Shown piece after piece: positions 28,865 to 38,761 of a DNA stretch of 64,000 nucleotides. The notes under the pieces were generated by a model. That model was not told the origin of the DNA. It worked only from the letters and a program-made list of their open reading frames with translations, and did no database searches. Origin of the DNA: Leucobacter chinensis (GTDB taxonomy: Bacteria > Actinomycetota > Actinomycetes > Actinomycetales > Microbacteriaceae). A program made the position numbers and the translations under genes. Within the stretch, counting starts at the first letter, position 1. Every line of letters starts with the position of its first letter. The stretch is from NCBI RefSeq assembly GCF_019049105.1, contig NZ_JAHQZR010000002.1, positions 310,001 to 374,000 of the forward strand. The letters run 5' to 3'.

Positions 28865-30347
28865 TATCGTCCCCCTCCATCATGTCTCGAAGCGCTGCCT
28901 GAAAGCGTTCACCGCGGTCACTGTATCCGGCGAATTGGTCAAGCGAGGCGGCGGCCGGTGAGAGCAGAACCGTATCACCCGAGGTCGCGAGCTTACTGGC
29001 AGCCTTGACAACCAGCGGCATGATCGCCTCGGTCTGGGTCTCTGACACTTCCACGACCGTGAGCTCGGGGGCATGCGCGCCGAGTGACGCGAGAACCTCC
29101 CCCCGATCTTCACCAATCACGACTGCCGCGCGCAGCCGCGCAAGATTCTGGACCACGAGTTCATCGATCGATGCACCTTTCAGCTGCCCACCGACGATCC
29201 ACACCACCCTGCTAAACGCCCGAAGCGAGGCCGCAGCCGCGTGTGGGTTCGTCGCCTTCGAATCATCGATCCAAGCGACTCCGTCATGCGTTCCAAGACG
29301 CTGTACACGGTGTGCGTCAGGCACGAAGGTGAGTACCGCGGCCGCAATCGCTTCAGGGGTCACCCCGAGCGACCTCGCGAGCGCTGCCGCTGCGAGGACG
29401 TCTTCGACGAGGTGGGGCGCAGCCATGCCACGCTCCTCGAGCTCTTCGACGCTGAGCAGTTCGAGGGCCGTCGAGCGGCGCTCCTCGTGGAATCCACGAT
29501 CGATAAGCAAGCCCTCAACGACGCCAAGGCCACTCGGTGGCGGGGTGTCAAGCCCAAAGCTCACGGCCCGTGCTCCCTCGACCACGTCGGCATCGCCCAC
29601 GAGTCGCTCAGTCACGGCATCGGCCCGGTTGTACACGCAGGCAAAGCGCACGTTCTCGTACACGCGGCCCTTTGCGAGCTCGTAGGCCTCGCGTGAACCG
29701 TGCCAGTCGAGGTGATCGTCGGCGATGTTGAGCACGACGCTCGAGTGCGGCGAGATTTCACCGAGGCGGTGCAACTGAAAGCTTGAGAGTTCAACCACGA
29801 GCGCATCGAAGCCCTCGGGGTCGCGGATCGCGTCGAGGATGGGCACGCCGATATTGCCAACGGGCGCGGTTTTGAGCCCACCTGATTGAAGCATGTGCGC
29901 GGTGAGCTGCGAGGTCGTCGTTTTGCCGTTGGTCCCGGTCACGCATACCCACTCGGCGATGCGGCTGGTTTTGTCGCGCAGCCGCCAGGCGAGCTGAATA
30001 TCGCCCCACACGGGAACGCCCTCTTGCTCTGCCCACACGGTGAGCGGGTGATCGGGGCGATAGCCGGGTGAAACGACCACGAGGTCGGCTGCAAAAGCCT
30101 TGAGGTCGGCAAGCTGCCCCTCGGTATCGGCGATTGCCGTGTGCGAGACGCCGAGCACGTCGAGAATGCGTTCGTTGTCGGGGTCAGGCGTGGCGTAAAT
30201 AACCCGCACCGTTGCCCCGAGCTCAGCGAGGGTGTCTGCAACCGAGAAACCGGTCACCCCGAGGCCGAGCACCGCGACACGCAGGCCCTTCCAATCGTCG
30301 TGCCAGCTGTTCAGCGCGAGAACACGCTCTGCATTCCACTCGCTCAC
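28809..30347 (-). CDS. murD: UDP-N-acetylmuramoylalanine--D-glutamate ligase
   Basis: MurD adds D-glutamate to UDP-MurNAc-L-Ala. The GTG at 30347 overlaps the mraY stop as GTGA and is preferred over a start at 30362; 512 residues. ATP site [13 protein letters not shown] near 125-137, [11 protein letters not shown] in the central domain, and [15 protein letters not shown] in the C-terminal domain with the family Asn. It ends in an extra acidic tail ([17 protein letters not shown]), longer than E. coli MurD. It overlaps ftsW by 56 nt. Confidence 0.96.
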   Translation of the reverse strand: MSEWNAERVLALNSWHDDWKGLRVAVLGLGVTGFSVADTLAELGATVRVIYATPDPDNERILDVLGVSHTAIADTEGQLADLKAFAADLVVVSPGYRPDHPLTVWAEQEGVPVWGDIQLAWRLRDKTSRIAEWVCVTGTNGKTTTSQLTAHMLQSGGLKTAPVGNIGVPILDAIRDPEGFDALVVELSSFQLHRLGEISPHSSVVLNIADDHLDWHGSREAYELAKGRVYENVRFACVYNRADAVTERLVGDADVVEGARAVSFGLDTPPPSGLGVVEGLLIDRGFHEERRSTALELLSVEELEERGMAAPHLVEDVLAAAALARSLGVTPEAIAAAVLTFVPDAHRVQRLGTHDGVAWIDDSKATNPHAAAASLRAFSRVVWIVGGQLKGASIDELVVQNLARLRAAVVIGEDRGEVLASLGAHAPELTVVEVSETQTEAIMPLVVKAASKLATSGDTVLLSPAAASLDQFAGYSDRGERFQAALRDMMEGDDNAEHRAESPGATDDAADR

Positions 30348-31426
30348 TGCTGCAGCACCCATTCACCGTAGAAGAGCGCGATGCCCGCGAGCACGAGCAC
30401 ACCGGCGATGATCCAGAACCGCACAACGACTGTGACTTCAGCCCAGCCTTTGAGCTCGAAGTGGTGGTGAATCGGGCTCATCAGGAAGATGCGTTGCCCC
30501 TTCGTGACTTTGAAGTAAAGCCTCTGCACGATGACCGAACCGGTCTCGATGATGAAGAGGCCACCGATAAGCAGGAGCAGGAGCTCGGTCTGCGTAAGAA
30601 TAGCGAGTGCCGCGATCGCGCCGCCGAGGCCGAGTGACCCGGTATCGCCCATGTAAATGTGTGCGGGGCTCGTGTTCCACCAGAGAAAGCCGATGAGGCC
30701 GCCGATGAGTGCTGCGGCAATGACGGCGAGATCGAGCGGATCGCGTACGTCATAGCAGCCGGGCTCAATGCGAATGGCGCAGGCCTCATTATGCTGCCAG
30801 AAGCCGATCATGACGTATGCCGAGAGCGCGAGAATCGAGGCTCCCGTTGCGAGACCGTCGAGGCCATCGGTCACGTTGACCGCGTTCGAGGTCGACGTGA
30901 CGATCACGATGATCCAGATCACGAAGAGAATCGTGCCTGCGATGAGGCCAAACTGCATGAATTCGAAGGGCAGGTCTCGAAAGAGCGAGATGCTCGTCGA
31001 AGCAGGCGTGAGACCGCGAGCGTTCGCGAAGCGGATCGCGAGCAGCGCGAAGAGCACCGCGACAACGACCTGGCCAAAAATCTTTGCCCAGCCGCCGAGC
31101 CCGAGTGACTGCTGCTTATGGGTTTTGAGGAAGTCGTCGATGAAGCCGACGATGCCGAGGCCGACCGTCATGAGAATGACGAGCAGGCCCGAGGCGGTTG
31201 GGGGCGAACCCGCAACAAGGTGACCGACGAAGTAGGCGATCACCGAGCCAGAGATGAAGATGAGGCCACCCATCGTTGGGGTGCCCCGCTTCGAGTAGTG
31301 CGACTTTGGCCCGTCTTCACGAATGAACTGGCCCCACTGCAGTCGCTTGAAACCCCGAATAAAGGCCGGGGTGAGAGTAAGTGAGAAAAGCAGCGAGAAG
31401 GCTGCGGCAACGATGATAGCAATCAT
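30344..31426 (-). CDS. mraY: Phospho-N-acetylmuramoyl-pentapeptide transferase
   Basis: MraY moves phospho-MurNAc-pentapeptide to undecaprenyl phosphate, making lipid I in the membrane. 360 residues and ten membrane helices. Catalytic motifs: [21 protein letters not shown] (DD), [15 protein letters not shown] and [11 protein letters not shown]. The C-terminal histidine motif [12 protein letters not shown] is present. It is coupled by 4-nt overlaps to murF upstream and murD downstream. Confidence 0.97.
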   Translation of the reverse strand: MIAIIVAAAFSLLFSLTLTPAFIRGFKRLQWGQFIREDGPKSHYSKRGTPTMGGLIFISGSVIAYFVGHLVAGSPPTASGLLVILMTVGLGIVGFIDDFLKTHKQQSLGLGGWAKIFGQVVVAVLFALLAIRFANARGLTPASTSISLFRDLPFEFMQFGLIAGTILFVIWIIVIVTSTSNAVNVTDGLDGLATGASILALSAYVMIGFWQHNEACAIRIEPGCYDVRDPLDLAVIAAALIGGLIGFLWWNTSPAHIYMGDTGSLGLGGAIAALAILTQTELLLLLIGGLFIIETGSVIVQRLYFKVTKGQRIFLMSPIHHHFELKGWAEVTVVVRFWIIAGVLVLAGIALFYGEWVLQQ

Positions 31427-32832
31427 GAGAATTCCTTCCCAAGTCTATCCCCGAGATGGCGCAGACCAGCGGCATTTGACGACTTTACCAATACGGTGTC
31501 GCCGGGTTGCAGGAGCCCCTGGACGTATTCAAAGGCTTCGTCCTGGGTTTCAAAGAACACGCTCTCGCCGTCCCATGCTCCCTCGTTGATCGCGCTGATG
31601 TGCATGCGGCGAGCCTCGGCACCGACGATCACGAGCTGGCTGATACGCAGGCGCACGGCGAGCAGACCGATCCGGTCATGCTCAGCACCCGAATACTCAC
31701 CGAGCTCGCTCATCGCGCCGAGTACGGCCACGGTGCGCGCTTCTGGCGGCGTAATTTGTGCAAGCGTTTTGAGTCCAGCCGCCATGCTGTCAGGGCTCGC
31801 GTTGTAAGCGTCATTGATGATCGTGATGTTATCGCGGCCACCGAGCACCTCCATGCGCCACTTCGCTGGCCGAGTGGTCTTTTCGAGCACTGCGACGATC
31901 GTGTCGAGCGTCACGCCGAGCTCGAGCGCCGCGGTCGCAGCCGCGAGGGCATTCATGACGTGGTGTTCACCGAGTACCGGGAACGTGACGGGTGCTTGCT
32001 GCCCGTCGGCGTGCAGCGTGAAGCGGGTGCCTTTAGCACTCGTCGTCACGTCGTCGGCCCAGACATCAGCACGGTCTGACATGCCGAACCAGCGCACCCT
32101 TGCCTGCGTGAGCGCCGCCATTTTGGCAACGCGGGGGTCGTCAATGTTGAGCACTGCAACCGAAGTCGGCGCAAGATCACGAACCATCTCGCTCTTTGCT
32201 CGGAACGTTGCTTCGATATCGCCGAACTCGCCCGCGTGAGCGAGACCGACCGTGAGCACAATACCGATGCTCGGGGGCGCCATGCGCACGAGACGAGCAA
32301 TATCACCCTCGACGCTCGCCCCCATCTCGGCGACAAGCACCCGAGTATCTTCTTCGACACGAAGTGCCGTGAGCGGCCCTCCGACCTCGTTATTGAACGA
32401 CTTCTCTGACGCCACGGTCGCTCCGACCGTTTCGGCCATGCGCTGCAGGAGGTTCTTGGTGGTGGTTTTACCGTTCGAGCCGGTCACACCTACGGTGAGG
32501 AGCTGGCCTCCCGCGTTCACGCGAGCGAGCACCTCGGTCGCGAGCATCGCAAGCGCGTCAGTCGCGTCGCTCACCACGATCTGCGGCACCGTGTCGAGCA
32601 CATCGCGCTCAACGACGAGCAGCGCTGCGCCTCGTTCGACCGCAGACTCCACGAAGCGGTGGCCGTCGGTCTCTTCACCACGGCGGGCGAAGAAGATCTG
32701 GCCAGGCCCCACCTCTCGTGAGTCGGTCTGTGAGATACCGTCAATCGTGGCATCGGCCGTGAGCCCGCTTGAGCCCAAAAGCAACGTACCGTTGACCGCG
32801 GTTGCGATCTCGGCGAGTGTGAGTGTAATCAC
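31423..32832 (-). CDS. murF: UDP-N-acetylmuramoyl-tripeptide--D-alanyl-D-alanine ligase
   Basis: MurF adds D-Ala-D-Ala to the UDP-MurNAc-tripeptide. 469 residues from a GTG start that overlaps the murE stop as GTGA. ATP site [16 protein letters not shown] near 116-131; [12 protein letters not shown] near 145-156; central domain [14 protein letters not shown]-terminal [19 protein letters not shown] (about 315-333). All Mur ligase hallmarks are present. D-Ala-D-Ala ligase is not in the window. Confidence 0.97.
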   Translation of the reverse strand: MITLTLAEIATAVNGTLLLGSSGLTADATIDGISQTDSREVGPGQIFFARRGEETDGHRFVESAVERGAALLVVERDVLDTVPQIVVSDATDALAMLATEVLARVNAGGQLLTVGVTGSNGKTTTKNLLQRMAETVGATVASEKSFNNEVGGPLTALRVEEDTRVLVAEMGASVEGDIARLVRMAPPSIGIVLTVGLAHAGEFGDIEATFRAKSEMVRDLAPTSVAVLNIDDPRVAKMAALTQARVRWFGMSDRADVWADDVTTSAKGTRFTLHADGQQAPVTFPVLGEHHVMNALAAATAALELGVTLDTIVAVLEKTTRPAKWRMEVLGGRDNITIINDAYNASPDSMAAGLKTLAQITPPEARTVAVLGAMSELGEYSGAEHDRIGLLAVRLRISQLVIVGAEARRMHISAINEGAWDGESVFFETQDEAFEYVQGLLQPGDTVLVKSSNAAGLRHLGDRLGKEFS

Positions 32833-34385
32833 GCCATCAGTCCTGCCTCGCGGAGTGCCCCGCGTACTTCATCCCTTGCTGAATACGGGAGCATCTGCCC
32901 CGCCACTTCCTGGTAGGTCTCATGCCCCGGCCCCGCATAGACGATGATGTCGTCGGGTCCTGCCTCGCTGATCGCGAAGCGGATCGCCTCGCGGGGGTCA
33001 GCGATCTCGTGAATGCTCGTTCGTCCACCGGCTTGCCGTGCTCCCTCGAGCAGTTGCGCCCGAATTGACGCCGGGTCTTCGAAGCGCGGGTGGTAGTCGC
33101 AGATGATGAGGGTGTTCGAGCCAGCAGCGGCGATGCGTCCCATCTCGGCTCGCTTCGTCGTGTCGCGGTCGCCATCGGCACCGAACATGAAGATGATGTT
33201 GCCGGTCGCGACATCGCCGAGACCGTCAAGCATCGATTCAAAGCTGCCGGGGGTGTGACCGTAGTCAACGAAGAACTTCGGGCCGGTTGCACCGGGGTTC
33301 ATGAGTTCAAGCCGGCCAGGAATCGAGACGGGAATCGGCTCTGTGGCGAGCAACGCTTCAAGGTTCGAGAGGTCGATTCCTGCCTCGTGCATCATGATGA
33401 TCGCGAGCGCTGCGTTCTCTGCCATGAAGGTGCCGAAGAGAGGAACCCGCCCGCGGAAATACGCGTTGTCGGGGCCCTGCAACACAAACGAGACCCCATC
33501 GACCGTGTGGTTCGTGATCGCGAGGTGCCAGTCAGCCGACTGACCGTAGGCGGTCGAGAGCGTCGTCACCGGAATCTCGCTCTCTTTCGCGATGCGTTTC
33601 CCGTGCGGTGAGTCAACGACCACGACGCCGCGTGCCGCGTGCTCCTTCGTGAAGAGCGCTTGCTTCGCAGCAAAGTAGGTTTGCATGTCACCGAACTCGT
33701 CGAGGTGATCCTGCGAGAAGTTATTAAAGGCAACGACGTCGAACATAATGCCGTCGATGCGGTGCCTCACGACCGCCTGAGCCGAGATCTCAAGTGCCAC
33801 GGCGGTGACGTCATCTTCGATCATGCGAGCGAGCAGTCCATGCATTTCTGAGGCCTCAGGAGAGGTGAGGTTGCTCTCGATCGCGACGTCGCCAATGCGA
33901 CGCTCGGCGGTCGTCGAAATACCGGTCGTGTGGCCGACCAGCCGCAGAAGCGCATCGAGCATGTAGACCACACTCGTCTTGCCGTTCGTGCCCGTAATAC
34001 CGAAGACCTTGGCGTCGAGCTCGCTGGTGCGGTAAATGTCGGCCGCGAGAGCGCCGAGCAGCGTTCGCGGGTGAACCTCGGTCACGAGCACCGGAACGCT
34101 CACACCGACGAGCTTCTCAGCCCCAGCAGCATCGGTCACAATCGCGACAGCACCGTTGTCGATCGCCTGCGCGCCAAACGATGCACCGTGCTGCTTGGCA
34201 CCGGGCATGCCGACGTAGAGATCGCCGGGCCTCACATCTCGCGAATCGAGCGTGATTCCCGAGATCGTAGCCTCGTTCGCCTGAGGCGCAGCTGCCTCGA
34301 TGATACGTAGACCGTGCGCTGCAGCAAGTGCCCTGGTCTCGGCCGGTTCCCCCCGTTTTGGCCTGATCGTCATTCCCTCGCTCAT
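32829..34385 (-). CDS. murE: UDP-MurNAc-L-Ala-D-Glu--diamino acid ligase
   Basis: MurE adds the third residue of the peptide stem. I choose the ATG at 34385 (MSEGMTIRPKRGEP); a GTG at 34433 would give 534 residues. ATP site ITGTNGKTSVVYMLDAL; TSPEASEMHGLLARM in the substrate region; VDYGHTPGSFESML in the C-terminal domain. The meso-DAP signature DNPR is replaced: the segment reads CDYHPRFEDPASI, giving YHPR. The rest of the domain (YAGPGHETYQEV) is normal. Microbacteriaceae often carry B-type murein with diaminobutyrate, ornithine, lysine or homoserine, so a residue other than DAP is likely; which one cannot be told. Sure of MurE, unsure of substrate. Confidence 0.95.
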   Translation of the reverse strand: MSEGMTIRPKRGEPAETRALAAAHGLRIIEAAAPQANEATISGITLDSRDVRPGDLYVGMPGAKQHGASFGAQAIDNGAVAIVTDAAGAEKLVGVSVPVLVTEVHPRTLLGALAADIYRTSELDAKVFGITGTNGKTSVVYMLDALLRLVGHTTGISTTAERRIGDVAIESNLTSPEASEMHGLLARMIEDDVTAVALEISAQAVVRHRIDGIMFDVVAFNNFSQDHLDEFGDMQTYFAAKQALFTKEHAARGVVVVDSPHGKRIAKESEIPVTTLSTAYGQSADWHLAITNHTVDGVSFVLQGPDNAYFRGRVPLFGTFMAENAALAIIMMHEAGIDLSNLEALLATEPIPVSIPGRLELMNPGATGPKFFVDYGHTPGSFESMLDGLGDVATGNIIFMFGADGDRDTTKRAEMGRIAAAGSNTLIICDYHPRFEDPASIRAQLLEGARQAGGRTSIHEIADPREAIRFAISEAGPDDIIVYAGPGHETYQEVAGQMLPYSARDEVRGALREAGLMA

Positions 34386-34438
34386 GCGGTGAGCCCTGAT
34401 CGCTGAAAGTGTCGTTTCACGTAATGCACCCACCTACT

Positions 34439-36235
34439 CTATTCGGAATATATGGGAAGGGGTTCAAACGTGCCCGTTGAAGGTGCTACTTGGAGGGTTC
34501 GAATGGCCGCTTCTTCGATCTCACGAACGAGACTCACCGATGAGGTCGTGCCGCTCGTGTACGAATCGGGAAAGCCGAGCGACGCAACAACGACATATTG
34601 CGGATCGTCGATGGGAAAGATCGAGGCGAAGGAGTGCACGTAGTCGGTACGGTAGTGCCCCTGCCCGTCGCTCTGCTCACCGGTTCCCGTTTTACCGCCG
34701 ATGCGATAGCCGGGAATCGTCAAAAAGTCTTTCCAGGTGTCGTCAACGAGGGTCTCCATCATCTGCAAGATTGAGCTCGCGGTTTCTTGAGACACAACGT
34801 TCACGGGGTCACCAGACTCATGCGGAGTAAAGCTGCCGTCTTGCGCGCGGCACCCCTTCACGAGCTTTGGCGGTATGCGCACTCCCCCGTTCGCAATGGT
34901 CTGGTAGACCCCTGCGGTTTGAATGATCGTTGACGAGAAGCCCTGCCCAAAGGTGACGTTGTAGCTTGTCTGCGCGTCCCATTTCTCTGGCTTGTAGAGC
35001 AGGCCCGAGTCTTCGAGCGGGAGTCCCGTGTCGGTTGATTCGCCGAGCCCAAACTTGCGCATGTACTCGTACCGGGTTTTGGCCGGCACCTGCGTGCCGA
35101 GCATCGCGGTGCCAACGTTCGATGACTTCACGTAAATGCCCGTCAGGGTCCACGGTTCAACCGCGTGCTCGAACCAGTCTGAGAAGCGAACACCGGCCTC
35201 TGGCTGCATCGTCCACGGGGTGTCATATGGCGTGAGTGGCGTCGCAACGCCCTCTTCGAGCAACGTCGCGACGGTCACGGTCTTGTGCGTCGAGCCAGGC
35301 TCGTAGGGACGCACGAACGACCTGGCCTCGCGCTTCTCGGGGTCGCCCGCGTTCAAGTCGCCGGGGTCAACCGAGCCGTCTTCGGCTACCGCAAGGAGTT
35401 CTCCCGTTTTCGCGTCCATGAGCACCGCGTACACCCACTCGGTACCGAGCCGAGCGTTGTATTCGTCGACCAGTTGCTGAGCCTGCCACTGCAGGTCGCG
35501 ATCGATCGTAAGCTCGACGGTTCCGCCGTTCTCCGCTTTCTCACGCACGACGTGACTTCCAGGCAGCGCGACACCGTCGGCGCCCTTCTCATACGTCTCA
35601 ACACCATCGGTGCCGGCAAGGCACGCATCTTGTGAGCGTTCGACGCCGGCCTGCGGTATCTGATCGCTGCTCGAGAACCCGATGAGGTTACCGGCAACCC
35701 CGCCGTTTGGATAAAACCGCTGGTAGTTGGGCGCAAAAGTCAACCAGGGCACCTTGAGGGCTTTGAGGGCGTTCAACTGATCAAGGGTGACCTCGCGCTG
35801 CACGTAGGCGAAGTCAGACTTCTTATTCTTTGCGAGCGCCGAATCAACAATGTCACGCAGCTCATCTGCGGTCTGCCCCGTGATCTCGGCGATCTCGGCG
35901 TAGGCTTCCTCGGTGGTCACCGCGACGGTGCCCGACTGCCCCTCGGGAGCCTGCCGGTAGAAGACTCCGTCACGCACGAGCGTGTTCTTCGGGGAAAGCT
36001 GCACGTCGTAGCGTTCGTCGGTGCTTGCGAGCACGACGCCATTACGGTCGGCGATGTCACCTCGCAAGCCCGGGATCGAAACCGGAACGGCCCGCTTGTC
36101 CTTCGAGACCTCATTGTAAGCCGAGGCCTGAACCACCTGAATTTGAAACAGCCGTGCCGAAAAAATCACCGTCACGAGAATGACGAGAACCATCGCGGCA
36201 ACGCTCCTGGCGTTGCGTTTCACGCGTTTCGTCAT
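34439..36235 (-). CDS. ftsI: Division penicillin-binding protein FtsI (PBP3-like)
   Basis: A class B penicillin-binding protein that crosslinks septal peptidoglycan with FtsW. 598 residues. A signal-anchor near residues 11-33 (VAAMVLVILVTVIFSARLFQIQV), dimerisation domain from about 45 (VPVSIPGLRGDIADRNG), and transpeptidase domain with the three motifs STHK (catalytic Ser), SSN and KTG(T). No C-terminal PASTA repeats. It lies between the ftsL-like gene and murE. Confidence 0.96.
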   Translation of the reverse strand: MTKRVKRNARSVAAMVLVILVTVIFSARLFQIQVVQASAYNEVSKDKRAVPVSIPGLRGDIADRNGVVLASTDERYDVQLSPKNTLVRDGVFYRQAPEGQSGTVAVTTEEAYAEIAEITGQTADELRDIVDSALAKNKKSDFAYVQREVTLDQLNALKALKVPWLTFAPNYQRFYPNGGVAGNLIGFSSSDQIPQAGVERSQDACLAGTDGVETYEKGADGVALPGSHVVREKAENGGTVELTIDRDLQWQAQQLVDEYNARLGTEWVYAVLMDAKTGELLAVAEDGSVDPGDLNAGDPEKREARSFVRPYEPGSTHKTVTVATLLEEGVATPLTPYDTPWTMQPEAGVRFSDWFEHAVEPWTLTGIYVKSSNVGTAMLGTQVPAKTRYEYMRKFGLGESTDTGLPLEDSGLLYKPEKWDAQTSYNVTFGQGFSSTIIQTAGVYQTIANGGVRIPPKLVKGCRAQDGSFTPHESGDPVNVVSQETASSILQMMETLVDDTWKDFLTIPGYRIGGKTGTGEQSDGQGHYRTDYVHSFASIFPIDDPQYVVVASLGFPDSYTSGTTSSVSLVREIEEAAIRTLQVAPSTGTFEPLPIYSE

Positions 36236-36253
36236 GCTGCTCCTCGTGCCCTC

Positions 36254-36880
36254 TTAGTGAGTGGCGGGTGCCGGGAGGGATCCGCTCCAGGCTACCGGCT
36301 CAGCAGGCTTCGAAGGCTTAGCAGAAGCTGTTTCTGCAGCGGCTGCCTCGGCCGCAGCTTTCTCAGCCTCGGCCTTCTTCTCGGCCGCAGCGGCGCGCTC
36401 GGCCTTTCGCTTGTCGGCCTCAGGAGAGGTGAACTCTGCGAGGGCCGCGTTGGCGATCGTATTGGCACGAGCTTCTGAGCTTCGCTGCGTGAGCTCACCC
36501 TCGATTGCCGCACCAGCGAGCGCGAGGAAGGCGGGCTGCGCATTTTGCACCATGCCCTGCCCAACGGCCTGCTGCGACAGGTTTTGGGGCGAGCTGTAGA
36601 GCTCGACCTCCTGCTGCATGACGCGTTCGGCGCGCACGAGCTCGCGTTCCTCAAGAATAAGGTCGTTTGCTTGGTATGCACCGGCCGAGGTTGCAACGCT
36701 CAGCCACAGCTGAGTCGCGAAGATGCCGAGCACAGCGATGATCGCGACGATCACAAGCATGAGCGTCGCCGGCTTTGCCTGGTTTGCCGGGGCGTTCTGA
36801 ACGGGCCCAAGATGCCTGCGCGGCTCGGGCGTGCTCGGTGCCTGCTGCGGTACCGCGGTGAATTTCAACGCATTAGCCAT
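36254..36880 (-). CDS. FtsL-like division membrane protein with Ala/Lys tail
   Basis: A 208-residue protein at the ftsL position, between rsmH and ftsI. One membrane helix (LMLVIVAIIAVLGIFATQLWL, about 41-61) is followed by a helical coiled-coil region (ILEERELVRAERVMQQEVELYSS) like FtsL/DivIC. The last 55 residues are an Ala-Lys-Glu rich segment (KAERAAAAEKKAEAEK) and a proline-rich end. The role, bridging FtsQ and FtsI/FtsW, is inferred from position and shape since primary sequence of FtsL is poorly conserved. The ATG overlaps the rsmH stop by 8 nt. Confidence 0.8.
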   Translation of the reverse strand: MANALKFTAVPQQAPSTPEPRRHLGPVQNAPANQAKPATLMLVIVAIIAVLGIFATQLWLSVATSAGAYQANDLILEERELVRAERVMQQEVELYSSPQNLSQQAVGQGMVQNAQPAFLALAGAAIEGELTQRSSEARANTIANAALAEFTSPEADKRKAERAAAAEKKAEAEKAAAEAAAAETASAKPSKPAEPVAWSGSLPAPATH

Positions 36881-37886
36881 CTTCTCTCACCCTTTCAATG
36901 GCGCGAAGTCGTACGGGAATGGAACGTGGGTTACGTTCTTGCTCTGTCTGCGGGGCGGTCTCGGCCCCCTTGGTCACGAGAGAGAACTTGGCGATGTGTT
37001 CTGGAAGCTCAACCGGTAGCCCGGCGGGAGCGGTCGACTGTGTCGCCTTCTGAAAAGCTCGCTTAACCATGCGGTCTTCGAGCGACTGGTACGACATGAC
37101 AACGGCCCTGCCACCAACCGCGAGAGCCTTGAGCGTCTGCGGAATAACCCTTTGCAACGCGCCAAGCTCGTTATTCACCTCGATGCGCAGCGCCTGAAAC
37201 ACGCGCTTTGCGGGGTGCCGCTGCCGCTTCACCGCGGCGGGCGTCGCCTCCTGAAGCACGTCGACGAGTTGTCCAGAGCGGCGGATCGGCTCAGCCTCGC
37301 GTGCCCGCACGATCGCCCGTGCGTAGCGGCCCGCGAGTGGCTCGTCGCCGTACACCTCGAACAGCTCTCTGAGGCGCCCCTCGGGCTCTTGCGCGATGAT
37401 CTCGGCGGCGGTGAGGCCCGAGGTTTGGTCCATGCGCATGTCGAGCGGTGCATCTTGCGCGTAGGCAAAGCCCCGATCTGCCTGGTCGAGCTGCAGCGAT
37501 GAGACGCCAAGATCGAGCAGTACGCCGTTCACCCGTTCAAAGCCCTGCTGTTCGACCGCATCGAGCAGCCCGTCGTACACCGTGTGCACGGGGCGAAAAC
37601 GATCGCCGAAACGAGCGAGGCGTTGCGAGGCGAGCCCGAGTGCTTCAGTGTCGCGGTCGAGCCCGATGAGGGTGAGCGTCGGGAACCGGTCGAGCAGTGC
37701 TTCGCTGTGACCGCCCATGCCGAGCGTCCCGTCGACGACAACCGGGTTGTCGCCCTCGATTGCGGGCTGCAACAGCTCGATGCAGCGGTCAAGCATGACA
37801 GGGTCATGAAGCCCGGCGATCTCGTCTGGCGAACCAATGTCGCGCACGTCGCCCTGAGGTGTCTGAGTGTTTTCGTTCATCATCAC
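36873..37886 (-). CDS. rsmH: 16S rRNA m4C1402 methyltransferase
   Basis: RsmH (MraW) methylates the N4 of C1402 in 16S rRNA with SAM. About 337 residues. GTG at 37886 and ATG codons at 37883 and 37880 are alternatives. SAM motif VVDGTLGMGGHSEALLDRFP near 46-66; NGVLLDLGVSSLQLDQADRGFAY near 118-140; KRVFQALRIEVNNELG near 224-239; and VMSYQSLEDRMVKR. It follows mraZ by 3 bp and overlaps the ftsL-like gene. Confidence 0.96.
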   Translation of the reverse strand: MMMNENTQTPQGDVRDIGSPDEIAGLHDPVMLDRCIELLQPAIEGDNPVVVDGTLGMGGHSEALLDRFPTLTLIGLDRDTEALGLASQRLARFGDRFRPVHTVYDGLLDAVEQQGFERVNGVLLDLGVSSLQLDQADRGFAYAQDAPLDMRMDQTSGLTAAEIIAQEPEGRLRELFEVYGDEPLAGRYARAIVRAREAEPIRRSGQLVDVLQEATPAAVKRQRHPAKRVFQALRIEVNNELGALQRVIPQTLKALAVGGRAVVMSYQSLEDRMVKRAFQKATQSTAPAGLPVELPEHIAKFSLVTKGAETAPQTEQERNPRSIPVRLRAIERVREDG

Positions 37887-37889
37887 GGG

Positions 37890-38321
37890 CTAGAACATGC
37901 CCGGAATCACCTCTTCTTCTATCTCGGCAAACACGGTCTCTTGCTCATCGAGGTACTGCTGCCACGCCTCAGCGTTCCAAATCTCGGCACGTGAACCGGC
38001 GCCAATGACCACGAGCTCACGGTCAAGCCCCGCATAGGTCCTGAGTGCCTGCGGAATCGTCACTCGGTGCTGTTTGTCAGGCACCTCTGCGTGAGCACCC
38101 GACAGGAACACGCGCATAAAATCACGCGACTGCTTCGAGGTGATCGGGGCCTGGCGCACGCGCTCGTGCAGTTCACCGAACTCACGCTCGCTGAACACGT
38201 ACAAGCAGCGCTCCTGCCCCCGGGTGATGACGAGCCCGTTGCCGAGCTCATCACGAAACTTCGCGGGAAGAATGACGCGGCCCTTTTCATCAAGCTTGGG
38301 AGAGAACGTGCCAAGAAACAC
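37890..38321 (-). CDS. mraZ: Transcriptional regulator MraZ
   Basis: MraZ is an AbrB-like DNA-binding protein that regulates the division cluster. 143 residues with two SpoVT-AbrB folds: [21 protein letters not shown] and [20 protein letters not shown], each ending near the known DXXGR and similar motifs. A GTG start (38321) with AGGAGG 7 bp upstream. It is the first gene of the cluster, and its target repeats lie 43-67 nt upstream. Confidence 0.96.
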   Translation of the reverse strand: MFLGTFSPKLDEKGRVILPAKFRDELGNGLVITRGQERCLYVFSEREFGELHERVRQAPITSKQSRDFMRVFLSGAHAEVPDKQHRVTIPQALRTYAGLDRELVVIGAGSRAEIWNAEAWQQYLDEQETVFAEIEEEVIPGMF

Positions 38322-38363
38322 CGGGCGCCTCCTCTCCCTTTCGGCTCGTGATTCACATTGGGC

Positions 38364-38388
38364 CCCACTTTACTCCACTTCAAACCAC
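38364..38388 (-). promoter_or_regulatory. MraZ box: three GTGG(N) repeats
   Basis: On the minus strand GTGGT-N5-GTGGA-N5-GTGGG occurs at 38384-38388, 38374-38378 and 38364-38368, spaced by exactly 10 bp. This matches the direct repeat (GTGGG repeats, 5-nt spacers) bound by MraZ upstream of its own gene in E. coli and Mycoplasma. The repeats start 43 nt before the mraZ start codon. Confidence 0.9.
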
Positions 38389-38545
38389 AAATCACTCTTT
38401 TTCATATAGATTTCGGAGCTTTGGCAAATATTGCCCTTTATTTGAGCTATTTTGAGCGGTGGAGGGAAATGGAGCACTTTTGCCCATTTTTGAGCGCGCG
38501 AAGCCGTCCCGCAGCCAACTCGGGCATGATCAAGCGGATCGCGGC

Positions 38546-38604
38546 GCTCCACTGCCCCGCGCTCCGCTGCCCCACGATCCACTGCCCCGCGATCCAACGC
38601 CCGC
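38546..38604. repeat. 15-bp tandem repeat, four copies
   Basis: Copies read GCTCCACTGCCCCGC, GCTCCGCTGCCCCAC, GATCCACTGCCCCGC and a 14-nt GATCCAACGCCCGC, followed by more degenerate CCGCGATC fragments up to about 38650. The unit is close to but not identical between copies. No coding or protein site is evident. Confidence 0.8.
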
Positions 38605-38729
38605 GATCGAGATGCGATACCCGCGGTCGAAGCCCGCGATCCGCACATGCACCTTGCTCTGCGCAAGCTTCGGTCAAGCTCCGCGATCCGCAACGCTTGT
38701 GCACAAGCGCTCAGGAGCTCGTGGGCATA

Positions 38730-38761
38730 AAAAAAATACCGCCGATTTCTCGACGGTATTG
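38730..38761 (-). terminator. Intrinsic terminator of the DUF3040 gene
   Basis: On the minus strand AATACCGTCGA-GAAA-TCGGCGGTATT forms an 11-bp stem (one G-T pair) with a GNRA loop, followed by a run of eight T. It is 46 nt past the stop of the small membrane protein gene. Confidence 0.93.

Noticed and set aside
38447-38704. Small frame with GQWIVGQRSAGQ repeats on the minus strand
   Set aside because: It is a reading of the 15-bp DNA repeat; no ribosome site or family support.
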